From: Pseudomicrostroma phylloplanum
Taxonomy: Eukaryota; Basidiomycota; Exobasidiomycetes; Microstromatales
Direction: 5' to 3'
NCBI GenBank assembly: GCA_039545275.1
Contig: BCHS01000003.1
Span: 868,001-932,000, forward strand
DNA: 64,000 bases
Shown here: positions 19,958 through 31,298 of the stretch, piece by piece
How the letters are laid out: each line of letters starts with the position of its first letter
Position numbering within the stretch: the first letter of the stretch is position 1
Position numbers and translations under genes: made by a program
The notes under the pieces: generated by a model
The model's database searches: none
What the model saw: the letters and a program-made list of their open reading frames with translations, nothing else
Told to the model about the DNA's origin: nothing

Positions 19958-22900
19958 TCAAGCTACATTTGCCTTTCTCTTCCTTGTCACCCCTCCCCCT
20001 TCCTCAGCAGCCCTCCTCCTCATATCCTCTTCACCTCCTTCAAACCCTTCCCTCTCATAAAGAGCCGCGACTCTGCCTTGCTCATCCCGCTTCTTGAGCT
20101 CGCGCAGCCCCACGAGATTATACCCGACCATGATCTTCTGTCTGCGCAGGTTCTGCTTCAGACTACCCTGCAGGTCCACGAGGGTGGAGCGCATCACCGC
20201 ATTGGACACGATTTGGGCGTGATGGGTGCGGAGGAGGAAGAAGAGGATGCGAGAGAGGAGAGCAGTGGAGAGGTTTAGGTGGGCCCAGGCGGCTAGGTAG
20301 CGCATCAGGGAGAGGACCTTGTCGAAGGGCAAGGTCAGGAGAGCGTCGTCTAGCTGTGCTGGTAGGATCTTCTCCACCACCTTGAGCACATACAGCTCAG
20401 GCACAGTGTCGTCCTCCTCCTCCTCTCCCCCTGCTGAGCCCTTCTTGATGTTGCTGACAGTGGAGGAGATCTGACCTTCGGGGAAGGCAGCGAGGATGAG
20501 AGCGTTGCGGGGTGGAGCAGCGCCTCTCCGCCCAGACTGGATCCACTCGCGACGGTGCAGTTTGTCCTCGTCGGCCAGATCTAGGGCCTCCATGAGCCTC
20601 TCTCCAGCCATGAGGGTCTGGGTGCTAGACTGGGTCACGGCGGTAGCCTCCTGCTGCTCCACGCCGTCTTGAGCCGTCTGACCGCCAGCAAGGGAGCCGA
20701 CTGCTCCCACTTGACCCTCTTCCCGATCTCTGGCCTCTCGCTCGGCCTGCTCGAATAGCTTCTCCTGCTCCTTTTCTCGCTCTTCCTCCAAGAAGAGGGG
20801 CTCCTCGGTCTTTTCCCAAACCCGCAGACTACGGTCCGCACCGCTGCTGACGACTAGATCGCCCTTTTGACCGCAGGTCAAGCTCCACACTTCGCCGTGG
20901 TGACCCTCCATGGTCTGGATCAGCTCGAAGCGGTCGCCATCCCAGTACTTGACCAGGCCGTCCTTGCCGACAGTCCAGAAGTGGTGCGACTCGCCCTCTC
21001 TGCCGCCCAAGAGACCTCCGCCCTGAAAACCTCTCTCGAAGGCGCATGACATGATGGACTCCTGGTGGCCAAAGATGGACTTGTGGCAGTCTCCGTAATC
21101 GAGTCCCCAGATCTTGATATTCTTGTCCGCAGAGACGGTCACGCAGAGCTTCGAGTCGGTGGAGATGTCCAGGGACAAGACTGGCAGCTTGTGACCGTAC
21201 AGCGATAGGAAGAACTTCAGAGAGTCGGCGTAGAATACCTTGACGGTATTGTCTAGCAAAGAGAGAGCCAGAAGCTTCCCATTCGGCGAGAAACGAGCGA
21301 AGAGGACATCGTCTGTCATCTTGAGAGTTCGGACGTGGGCCAGACCGAGCTGCTGAGGTCGACTGGGCTTGGGTCTCCGCGGCGGTGCGCCTGGAGCTGG
21401 CTCCTCCTCGTCGCTCTCCTGATCTTCCTCTCCATTCTCTCGTTCGATCGTCTTCATCTCGAATTCCCAGAATTTGACGTCCTTGTCTGCACTGGCACTG
21501 ATGCACTGCAAGCCGTCAGGGTGAATTGCAATGCTCCAGACTGGGCCCGTATGAGCCTGAATCGTCTCGATGTTCTCCCCAGCTGGTATGTCATAGGTTC
21601 GTATCGACCCGTCTTTGCAGCCTACGACGACGTGTCGATCTCCTGGAAGCCAGGCAAGAGTCAGTGCGTACCCGCATGCCAGCGTTCTGATGCAGCGGCC
21701 CGTCTTGATGTTCCAGACCTTGAGGGAGCCTTGCGAATCTGCCGAGGCCAACAACGAGTCGTCAGAAGACAGACCTAGCGCTCTCACCTCACTTCTATGG
21801 CCAGGCAGCTCCAGAGAGCATGCCAGACTAGCCTCGGTGGGCGTTGCTTTCTTCTCGGCTTTCGACTTGGGAGCTGAGGGAATATTGTAGACCTCGACGC
21901 TGTTAGCGTGCGTGGCGCAAAGTAGGCTCATGGAAGCTGATGTAGCCCTGCTTGTACTTGCAGCCCGGGTATCAGGTCCACTGGGGAATGCAAAGCTGCG
22001 AACCTTGCCTGACTCTGGTCGCACAATTGTATATGGCTCGATACGGTCTAGCCAGGTGACCTGCTCGTCCTCTCCATCGTCCTCTTGCTCGCCATTGACC
22101 GCCTTTGCTGCGCCCTTCTTGTCCGCCTTCTCCCTCTGCCGCCTCTTGCGCCGGGCGATCTTCTTCTTCATCTCCTCCTCCTCTCTCATCCGGAACACCT
22201 GCACGCTCCGATCCGAGCTGCTGACGGCCAGGTAGGCCTTGTTGATTCCTCTTTCCAAGGAGCTATAAGAGATCTGTGTGACTCGGCGCTTCGATGCCAG
22301 CTCCAGGTTGCCCAGGGCGACCAAGACCTTCTCTTTGTCGCTACCATCCCCTGTCATTGCGTGCAGTCCGTGACCCAAAACATCAGCTCGAAGGACCCAA
22401 GCCTTTGCCTCGCCTTCGGCACTTCCAGTGATGACAAGCGAGTCTCCCGCGCGCTCTGAACTTCCTGCTTCTTCTTGGCTGATGGGAAGGACAGCAAGAC
22501 TCCAAAGCTCCCCTTTGCCTGGCACGACCGTCTCGATGCAGTGCTGCAAAGCGAGATCCCAGATCTTCAGTAGACCATCCTTGGAGGTGGAGAGGAGATG
22601 GCCGGAGGCATTGACGTCAATGGCCTCGGGGAGAGAGGACGTGGACGCTTCGCTTTGAATTGCTGGTTGCACAAAGGCAAGGTCGGTGATGAGATCGCGG
22701 TGTCCCTTCAGCCTGAACATGCCCGTCTCCGCCACTAGGTCCCACAGAATGATGGTAGTATCCTGGCTACCGCTGGCTAATCTCATGCCTGCTGCGTCAA
22801 ATGCGAGGCTGGAGACAGCTTTGCGGTGTCCATTGAACGTGAGGTGGACGGTGGAAGTCGTGGAGTCCCAGAGCCGAATCGAGCCGTCTTCATAACCCAC

Positions 22901-23232
22901 GGCAAAGAGGTGTGAAGACGCAGCGGCAGGACACCGTGTGAGAGCCGTGACCGGGGAGCGATGGCCGATTTCGTGCCACATATCAATCTGAGCAGGTGAG
23001 AAGTGAACGATAGACGTCAGCCATCATGATTGGCAAGACTCGAACATGACTCTTCGGAAGTATGGGGTCCTGTACTTACCTGCTCCCCTTTCCTGACATC
23101 CCATACGATGACATCCTCCAGGGCAGGTACATATGCGGTCTTGCCGTCTGCATCAAGGACGGACCTGGCCGTATTTGAGCAAATGACGCCAAAGGCCTGT
23201 GTAGGCTCATGGCGGAGGTACGAGCGCACCAT
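19958..23232 (-). CDS. UTP12: U3 snoRNP WD-repeat protein UTP12/DIP2 (WDR3)
   Basis: Component of the UtpB module of the small-subunit processome, acting in nucleolar 18S rRNA maturation. Exons 23232-23080 and 22987-19958 with a 92-bp phase-0 intron give 1,060 residues. The N-terminus MVRSYLRHEPTQAFGVICS is characteristic of the family. Two beta-propellers follow with many GH...WD repeats (for example GHRKAVSSLAFD, GSQDTTIILWDL, GHKLPVLSLDIS, GADRSLRVWE). A Lys-rich insert lies near residue 330. The C-terminal Utp12 helical domain (FDKVLSLMRYLAAWAHL ... LRRQKIMVGYNLVGL) is present. It converges on ECHS1 with 90 bp between stops and diverges from DCP1. Confidence 0.95.
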
Positions 23233-23514
23233 GGTCGTTGGCGTGAGTAAGGAGGGGGACTACAAGGATGGCAGGCAGTAAGTATGCTCCTCTGTCTGTC
23301 CCGCGAGAAGAAACGGAAGCGCCAAAATTCTCTGAGCCTGGCGGGAGGGACTGGGTGGGACATCGGAACGGAAGCTGTGTCTGGGCGCGACTCCACTCCC
23401 GCATCACGCTTGGACCTGCTGCTCCGCCGAGAAGTCTGTACGCGGACGGGCCCCTCCTCAGCCATACGGTATACCCCAAGCATTCCGACCACACCATCAC
23501 TTCATACGCTACCC

Positions 23515-25119
23515 ATGGCTGCTACAGTCGACGTCAGGTCGGCCTTCAACATAAAGGTGCTGAAGCGCCATGACGCCGCCATCGACTCCATTGTCCATTC
23601 TGCCTCCTTTGTGGTACTTTACCTTTACGACACAAGGAAGGGAGCATGGTCAAAGACTGGCATAGAGGGACCCATGTTTCTCTATCATCGCACGCAAGCT
23701 CCTCATTACGGCATGTTTCTGCTCAACAGGAATGGTGTGGACAATTTCAGTGTACCCCTGACCAAGGATGATGATCTGGAGTTGACCCAGGAGTTTGTGA
23801 TTCTGCGGACAGAGGATGCCACATCGCTCGGAGAGGAGGACGACGAGGAAGATGATGAGAAGATCATCGGCGTGTGGGTCTTCGAGAAGGATCAGAGACA
23901 AATTGTAGGCAACGAAATGCTAAGGTGAGACAGGGATTGGAAGCCTTACCGCGATGTTTACTGTCTGAGACCCATCTCAAATTCCACCTTGCCTCCTTGA
24001 CAGGTTGCAATCACTGGCAGCCAAGGAGGATGCGGCGCCTTCAGCATCGACCAGGAACAGTTCCGTCTCTTCAACGCCTCAGTCTCAGTCTCAGTCTCAG
24101 TCTCAGCCTGCCTCCATCTCACTAGACGCACTCTTCGCATCTGCATCGCAGCCATCTCCATCTCCTTCTCGCCCTACCCTGCCTCAGCAACAGCTTCCTG
24201 CTCAATCCACCTCGTCCGCCGGCAGCGGTCCCGCCCTGCTCGATGCCATCTTCCAATCGGCTTCCTCTCCATCCCCCCGCCTAAGCCCTCAACCAAGCGC
24301 CCCACCTCCAGCACCTCCTTCCGCTCCCTCGGGGCCTGCAACGGCGTCGTCGTCGTCGTCGTCGTCAGACGCAGCGGCGGGCTTGATGGCGATGCTCGGA
24401 CTGGGCTCATCTGCTAAGCCGAGCGCCCCTCCTGCGCCTCCTAAAAAGGAGAGCAGCGACAGCAGCAGCCAAGACAATTCAGCAGCAGGAACTGGTATCC
24501 TGCCTGCGGGCTTGCAGACCCTCTTCAGTAGCGCAGCTGCCGCTCTCCCATCCGCCTCCGCCTCCGCCTCCGGAAGCAGCAGCAGCAACAAGGAGGCTTC
24601 CAACAGTACCAACGGTGTCAAGCCTGCCGTGGATCCTCCTACGGGTCCGAAGCGCGCCTCCACGCCGACGGGGCCCAAGGCAAGTCAGAACCGAACACCA
24701 GCCCAAGGAAAGCGCAACGCTGCCGCCTACTCCCCAGTCAAGTCAGCTGCACCCCTCTCGGCTCCTACTGGCCCAAAGGCGAGCTCAAAGCCCAGAGAGG
24801 CTCAATCTCCGCAGCAGTCTGCTGCTCCTGCTGCTCCTGCACCTGTTTCTTCGTTTAGAGACACGAGCACGGAAACGATCAATGGACAGTTGACCAAGCA
24901 TGAAGAGCAGAAGAAAAGCACTGGTGCTAGTGACCCTCCGCTTAGCAAGACGGAGTTCATGCGGGAGCTTTTGGGCTTGATTCACGTAAGTGTGACCGTG
25001 AGAAGAGAGAGAGAGGCGACATGCTGGCTGACATATGACGCTCTTGCCTCCTCGTGCAGACGGACAAGACTTTCACTACGAACTTGTACGAGGCATACCT
25101 ATCTCGACAGAGAAAGTGA
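23515..25119 (+). CDS. DCP1: mRNA decapping activator DCP1
   Basis: Activator of the Dcp2 decapping enzyme in cytoplasmic P-bodies. Exons 23515-23924, 24004-24985 and 25060-25119 (introns 79 and 74 bp) give 483 residues. The EVH1-like fold occupies residues ~1-145: FNIKVLKRHDAAIDSIVHSA, FVVLYLYDT, WSKTGIEGPMFLYHR and YGMFLLNRNG. An acidic Glu/Asp loop (residues ~115-123) lies inside the fold. A ~300-residue disordered Ser/Pro/Ala region follows with Gln-Ser and Ala-Ser microsatellites and repeated PTGPK motifs. The C-terminus (SKTEFMRELLGLIHTDKTFTTNLYEAYLSRQRK) is the Dcp1 trimerisation segment and confirms the last splice. Confidence 0.95.
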
Positions 25120-25411
25120 AAAGATGGAGGCACCAAGTAGACGGAGGGATGCGAGCGGAGAATCTTGCGGCGGTCGTCTCAAGGAGCGACCATTCGACTT
25201 CCTCGCAAACACTACTGTACGCATTGAGCCCTCGCCTGAGCAGCTCCAGAGCTCTGTGCCCTTCACTCATTCATCCATCCAGCAAAGCGGTAGTCTGATC
25301 TAGGTCTGATTGATGTAATAGCAGCGCGGGTATCAATATGCATGCGTCGTGGATCACAACCCTCTTTCTCCTCCTTTCCCCCAATCCCTTTCCATGCTTC
25401 ACTTCCTCTCC

Positions 25412-28274
25412 TCATCTCCTTCCCAGCGCCCAGCCTATCCCCGTGCTCCTCCTCTTCTGCTGGCCCAGCCAACTTTTCGGGGGCGGCGCACTCGCCTCTG
25501 CTGCCAGACCGCCCAGACGCAGGACTGTCCCCCCTCCCCCTCCCCCTTGGCCTCCTCCTTGCGGTCCGCTTCCGCCATGGGCCAACATCCCTGCGTGGCC
25601 TGCTGATGGGTGGAGCGCTGTGGAGATTCCGAGGTTCTTGCTTGTGCGGGAGGAGGAGAGGTGGTGGAAGGCGGAGAGCATCAGGGCTTGCTCTTGCTTG
25701 AGGGTCGACTGTGAGCGAAGGTGCAGAGAGAATGGAAAGAGAAAGAGAGGGTCAGCGAAGAAAGTTCGATAATGGACAGCTGGCGATGAGACGACGACGA
25801 CAGCGACTACTCACGTTCTCTCTCCGAAGCTCCTCGTCTGCCTTTGCTCCTGCTCCATTCTCGAGCCCACCATTCTGAGTGGCTGCGCCTTTCCTGGCTT
25901 CCTGCAGCAGCTTGTCTTGCTGACGGATGAAGGCCTTTGCCTTCCTCATCTTGTCCTCTAGGTCTTGCAGACGGACTTCGAGCTCCTTGTTCCTTGCATC
26001 TAGACGTTCTTGCTCTGCTGACGACAATGACGGCTCCTCAGCAGGTGGCTCTATCCTGCTCGCCGCACCACCCTCCATGAGGGAGATCTTGTCCATCAGC
26101 AATCCCTGGATCTGCGAGCCCATGCTCTTCTCCAGCTCCTGCGCAGAGCGCAACTCCTGCTGAAGAGTCTTGATCTCCTCTTCCAGCTCTGCCTTTTCCT
26201 GAGATACAGTCGAGCGCAGAGAGGCGAGAATGTCGAGCTTATCTTTGTCGACCAGGACCAGATCCGCGCGCACGATTGCGAGCTCGTTCTTATTGCTCTC
26301 GTGTTCGACGCTTAGCTCAGCATGCTCTGCCCTCAGGCTGTCGAGATCAGTGATGACCTCTGCTAGGCGCAGTCGCAGAGCTCGAGCTGCCTCAGGCCCA
26401 TCGGCTAGGAAACCTTCGCCGACAGAGCGAATCTTCTCCAGTTCCCCATCGCGCTGCAGACGCAGCCGGTACTCCTTCCAGTAGTCGGCCTCGTATCTTT
26501 GCTTCATTCTCTGACTGTCCTCCAGCAGGTTCTCGAGGACGAGAACGTTAGACCCCTCCCGCGATTGGTTCTTGGCGGCTTTAAGATCTCGCGAAAGCTG
26601 ATGTATACGAAGCTTCAGGTTCGTCATCGTCGTGCCTCGCAGAGTATCTTCGAGCTCATCATCAAGGGGGACATCGCTGCCGTCCTTTCCTTCACTGACA
26701 GATCCGTTGACTTCGAGTTCCAGCTCTTCCACCTTCTCGCGGTATAGCTCAATCTCTTCAGCGCTTCTCGTGCGAGCCTCTTCCAGCCCTTTGAGCTGTA
26801 GAGCGCTTTGCTCCAGATTGTACTTCAGCGTCCCCGTCTCCTCTGTCAGACTGCCGTTCCTCCTCGTGAGATCGGCGATCTGCTCTTTGTAGTTCTCGAT
26901 CAAAGGTTTATACTCCAAGACCTTGGCGTGTTCCTTCTCCAGAGAGGCGTTGCGATCGATCAGCTCGGAATTCTGGTCTTCGAGCTCCTTCAAGTGGCGA
27001 CGGACGCCAGCCATTTCTTCGAGCTTCTTGCGGTACTTCTCATTGGCGTTCTCGGTTCGCTGCACGCGGTCTGCCAAGTGGCGATACTCGTCTACCTCGT
27101 CCTTGAGCTTTGTCGCCTCTTCCGCCCTCTTTTGCAGGTCGTGGATCTATCACAGAATTGATGCGACTCATTGTTTGTAAGCTCATGCGTATTCACTCAT
27201 CAATTGCGGGCCCTCACTCACCTTGGTAGATGTCTCCTTGTCCAGGGCAGTCAACCGCTCCACCTCGCTCTCCAGCTCGGCCAGTTGGTCTTCACTCTTC
27301 CGCAGCCGGTCCTTCAGGGCTGCAACTTCCACTTTGAGAGCAGCTTCCGCTCCTGATACGAGGTCGCTCTGCTTCTCTGCTTGCAACCTCTCTACCTCCT
27401 TTGCAAGCTCTTCCTTTTCTGTCTGCGAATCCTCTTGACTTGCCTTGAGGGTCTGATGATCTTCCATAAGAGCGAGATAGAGCTTTTCCAGATCGGCGTG
27501 TGAAGCTCGTAATCTCTGCAGTTCCGCCTGCTCCGCCTCACCGCCAGACGATGGTAGGATTGACGAAGCCGGAGGCGAAGCGATGCTTGATTGGCCACTC
27601 ATGACCTCCTCAATGACGACCATTAAGCTCTGCTGATCCTCTTGGGCGAGAGTCTGAATAGCCAATACATGCTCTGCTTTCGTCGCTTCCGATTGGATGG
27701 TGATGCCGATGGCTAGCTTGCAGAACTTGCAGAGCTCCGCGGCTGATGAGGACCGGGCGATCTCGTTCAGGTCGGGATCTGCGCAGGCAGGCGAAGGCGA
27801 GAGCAGGAGAGTCTCGGAGTAGCTGTCAAGCGATAGAGGATCGTGTCAGAGGTTGGACGAGGTCTCCGTACGGCTTACAGCCTCCTCTGAGAGCCCCTCA
27901 GTCCTGTTCACTCACTACTGCATCATCGACTTATACAACCTCTTCAACGTCCCCAACTTCAGAGCGTAGTTCTCTCCAGTCGGATCCCCCGTCTGAGCAT
28001 GCGGATTGAGGAAGTAGGTCGAATCAACAGAAGCTAGTATCTCGAAGAGAGCTACTCCATCTGCGAGGTCCTCCGGCTGCTTCAGCTGCTCGGTCCGAGC
28101 AGGCAAGACGGCTTTGACCCAGGAGAGGAAGGCAGATGCCTCCCTTTGTGAAATGCTCCGGGGCGCAGGAGAGGTGGAGACCTGAAGCGACTGATCTGCA
28201 GAGTAGAAGCCTTCTTGCGGCCCATCTGATAGCGTCGCTGGCTCATCTGACCTGCTGTCGGACGACGAGGACAT
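25412..28274 (-). CDS. Hook-family dynein/endosome adaptor
   Basis: Hook proteins link early endosomes to dynein and kinesin-3 in filamentous fungi. Exons 28274-27916, 27822-27222, 27146-25815 and 25708-25412 (introns 93, 75 and 106 bp) give 862 residues. The N-terminal Hook domain (residues ~30-200) has FLSWVKAVLP, PEDLADGVALFEIL, YFLNPHAQ and CKFCKLAIGITIQ. A long heptad-rich coiled coil covers ~210-765. The C-terminal cargo-binding end begins STLKQEQALMLSAFHHL and finishes in a Gly-rich tail. The start is the ATG at 28274; a frame extension to 28280 uses GTG. Joins were chosen to restore phase; the MQYYSETLLL join is typical of the family. Confidence 0.92.
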
Positions 28275-28940
28275 GTTCACCTTCCCCCCTCGAGTGTAGA
28301 GAGGGGTAACGTTTTGGCGCGCTTGCCTTCAGCCCGCTCGGAGCTTGGGCGATGCAGCGAAGGCAGGAGCAGCAGTAGACGTTGCGATCAGGACCACTGA
28401 CAGGCGCTGTTGCTCTCGCACCGAATGAGAACACTCCAGGCCGCAGGAGATGTGTTGGGGCATGTGATGTGATGCTCTCCGTAGGGTCGAAGGTGGTGTT
28501 GGATCGAATGCTGCTGCTGCTCCGCCCTGCATCCGCTGCTCGTCTCCCAGTCCGTCGTCCGTCGTCTGCTGCTGCGAGACGAGCGCGTGAGTCGAGTGGA
28601 GCAGCTGCAGGCACACACGCTCTCCTTTCACTCCGCCTCCTCCCTCTTCCCGCACCGAGTCAGGCAGGGCGAGAGCACCGCAAATGGTGACTGGGGGGCT
28701 CAATTTCGAAATGAAGGTACACCGTGAGATCGAGGTCTGCGACTCTTGGCCGATGGTGAGGTGGTGTGAGATGAGATAATTGCAATAGATGTAACAGCCG
28801 AGAAGAGACCAGACTCGTGACAAGATCGTACAGCGGGGGAGGATGCAAGCGGGAGGAGAATACAGAACAACGTCGAGACTTGATACGAGGGAGAGGAAGT
28901 AGAGAAGATCCACCTGGGACTATGCAATGCTTGGAGGAGA
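28275..28940. other. Intergenic region upstream of the Hook gene
   Basis: 666 bp with the Hook promoter and the 3' flank of the UBL3-like gene. Several open frames cross it, but none has a conserved motif or codon pattern I trust. Confidence 0.5.
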
Positions 28941-29726
28941 TCAGCAGATGACACAGCAGCAGTTGCTGGCTCCATGTTGCCCCTCATCAGCTGCCGCTAC
29001 TCCACCTCCAGTACCAGCGGTAGTACCAGCCGCCTTGCCCGCTCCCCGCCCAGGCTTGCTTCCCTCCGGTTGCGCCTTGAGCCTCTCCCGTTCCTCCTCC
29101 TGTATCCGCTCCTCCTCGCTCAACCAGCCTCCTTTGACCAGCAAATGCACAACGGTCGTCCTGCCTGGAAGCAGACCACGATATTGCGGCGAGACCGAGG
29201 AGGACTTCTTGCTCTCCTTGACCGTTTGTGGGGGAGCATCAGCAGGAGTCGGACCGAGGATTGTCGTATCCGGGAGAATATGGCCGAGGTGTAGTAGGCG
29301 CAGGGCAGACGAGCTGGAAGGGCGACTGGGCCACTCCTCGGGCCAGGTCTTCCAGATCTCCTCCCGGACTTCCTCCACTTTGGTGTCGTGCCTGAAGTCA
29401 AAGCATTTCCTTTGACCTGTGGCGAGAAGGATGTCCAACCTGATCCTGCCATTTTGAACCGATACGGTGCTTTGAGAGAGGGCAAGAGGCGTCATTGTCG
29501 CTGCGCTGCTCGTAGTGGCCATAGGTACGGAAGTAGCCGGTTGTCGCTGAGAATTCGAGCTATGAGACGTGGTCGGCAGCATTGGCACGGAACTTGTGTC
29601 TGCTCCACTCGCTTGACCCGAGGATGTTCCTGCTGATGTCGAGGCTATCGGGCGTGCTTGGAGCGGGTCTCCTTCGCGGGGTGCCTGAAATGCCGAGCCA
29701 GAGGCAAAGGGTGTGGTACTTGACAT
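28941..29726 (-). CDS. UBL3/MUB-like membrane-anchored ubiquitin-fold protein
   Basis: Single exon, 261 residues, ATG at 29726 (MSSTTPF). The first ~90 residues are Ser/Thr-rich and disordered. A ubiquitin-like fold (Rad60-SLD_2 type) follows at ~95-215: IRLDILLATGQRKCFDF, VEEVREEIWKTWPEEW, ALRLLHLGHILPD and TVVHLLVKGGW. The fold is interrupted by a ~25-residue Lys/Ser insert before the last strands. A charged helix and Gly-rich linker lead to the C-terminus NCCCVIC. Its Cys cluster and CAAX-like CVIC match the lipidated tail of UBL3/MUB proteins, which sit at the plasma membrane. Prenylation or palmitoylation is inferred from that tail. Confidence 0.82.
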   Translation of the reverse strand: MSSTTPFASGSAFQAPREGDPLQARPIASTSAGTSSGQASGADTSSVPMLPTTSHSSNSQRQPATSVPMATTSSAATMTPLALSQSTVSVQNGRIRLDILLATGQRKCFDFRHDTKVEEVREEIWKTWPEEWPSRPSSSSALRLLHLGHILPDTTILGPTPADAPPQTVKESKKSSSVSPQYRGLLPGRTTVVHLLVKGGWLSEEERIQEEERERLKAQPEGSKPGRGAGKAAGTTAGTGGGVAAADEGQHGASNCCCVIC

Positions 29727-31298
29727 TTGAAGTGGCAACGGTTTACGAAGCTAAGCAAACTTCTTCTGGAGGCCTCTGTATGAGGGGATGGTGAGAAGAG
29801 CTTTGCGCTCCGTCGTCTGATAAAATTACGAGGCCACTGTTGTGGCGGTTCCGTTGGAGATTGCGGAATAAGATGCAAGCGGAAGTAGGAACCTGAGGCG
29901 CTACGAGAGTTGCAAGGAGGAACAGGTGTAAGCTGCAGCAGCGACGGAATCGTGTATAGAGGGAGATTGATATGAGAGGAGCTGTGAAGGATCGAGCTAG
30001 GATGAGCGGGAAGAAGGATGAGGTGAAAGGCTGCCATCCCCCCCTTAGCTTTATCCAGCGACCGCCCCGGTTGGTTGTGTGAGCGATTGGCCTCCGTCAG
30101 CGACTCAGACGCCGACGGCAAGGCTCGGCTCTAAGGCCAAGTCGCCTGCGCCTGCCCGTGGGGACGGCCATGCAGGCCATGCAGGCCGGCGCCCCGCTTC
30201 CGATGATTGGCCGCCCCTTTCCGTTGCGGGCACCACGTCCCACGACCGAGGCACTGTCCCCCTCCTTTGTCGTCCCCACGCGAGGGGGCGCGTGAGAGGA
30301 CAAGGAAAGAAAGCTTGGCCTTGGCTTGCCTTGCCTTGCATTGGCTTGTGCCTCTGTCTCTCCCACTCCGGGGTAGAGCATGGCAGTCTCTGCATCCGTG
30401 AATCGTGATTCGTTGCAGACTAGACCGGTCTATCCACGTAACTTGGCACGGAGTCCCCGAGAGGGCTCAAGCTTGTGCCAGCAACTGGGCGCGAGCTGGT
30501 GTGGGGTTGATACGCAGTACCACGGTGGAAAAAAGAGGTGGCTTGCACAGCCCCTTGCCAATCCTTGCCATGAGGCATCCATGGGAAAGTTGATCTCCAT
30601 CTTGCTGTCCCCTAATGCCTCCCGTTCCCAAGCCCGTCTGAACGACTCTATCTAGTCCCAGGCTCAGATGTACCACGCGCAGTGTTGCTCCACAGCGCTT
30701 GGGGCTGATGTACCTGGGTGACAATATAGCACGATCCCGTGACAAGTACGCCAGCAGTTTGGGCGATCATCATGTGGACAAGACCAGGCCAGGCCAGGCG
30801 AGCACTCCATTCTACTGCTCATGCGTTCGTTCGCTGAGCATCCGTTCCGACAGTCCCGCCAAGTTCAGCAAAGGGGAAAGACCGCTCAGTTGCAACCGAA
30901 CGACCGACCGACCAGACAACTGCGGCTGCCATCGGTGTTCAGAGCGATGTGTGCAGCAAGGTACAACGATTCGGCTCGGCAGCAACACATCGGATGCTTT
31001 CCCTGTCTCGGGTTCTCAAGCTATGGCCCCGCGCCGCGTGTAGGAGTCGGACGCGCAATGCGTGTACAGTGGTCTCGGAAGCTATTGGTATGACTGAAGC
31101 CAGTCATGCTGAGACATCGACCTTTCAAATATGCTCAGGCTTCAGCGGTACCTCCGTCACAGGTATCCTCGCCTTCGCTCACACGAATACCGTCTACCCA
31201 ACTTTACTCTACGCTATCACCAATTGCCAACCACCCATTACCATTACCATTCACCTTCACCAATCACCACAACCCCGCCCTACTAGCACTCTTCCAAG
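29727..31298. other. Long intergenic region with short tandem words
   Basis: 1,572 bp, the largest gene-free stretch outside the transposon. It carries simple direct repeats: GCAGGCCAT/GCAGGCCG at 30173-30190, CTTGGCTTGCCTTGCCTTG-like words around 30316-30345, CCAGGCCAGGC around 30784-30798 and CGACCGACCGACC around 30901-30913. The last ~150 bp before 31299 are pyrimidine-rich and A/C-rich, typical of a fungal leader. Open frames inside it look spurious. Confidence 0.5.

Noticed and set aside
30079..31093. Several 80-110-codon frames between the UBL3-like gene and the 318-residue orphan
   Set aside because: They overlap on both strands, are Arg/Pro/Ser-rich, lack leaders and match no family I know.
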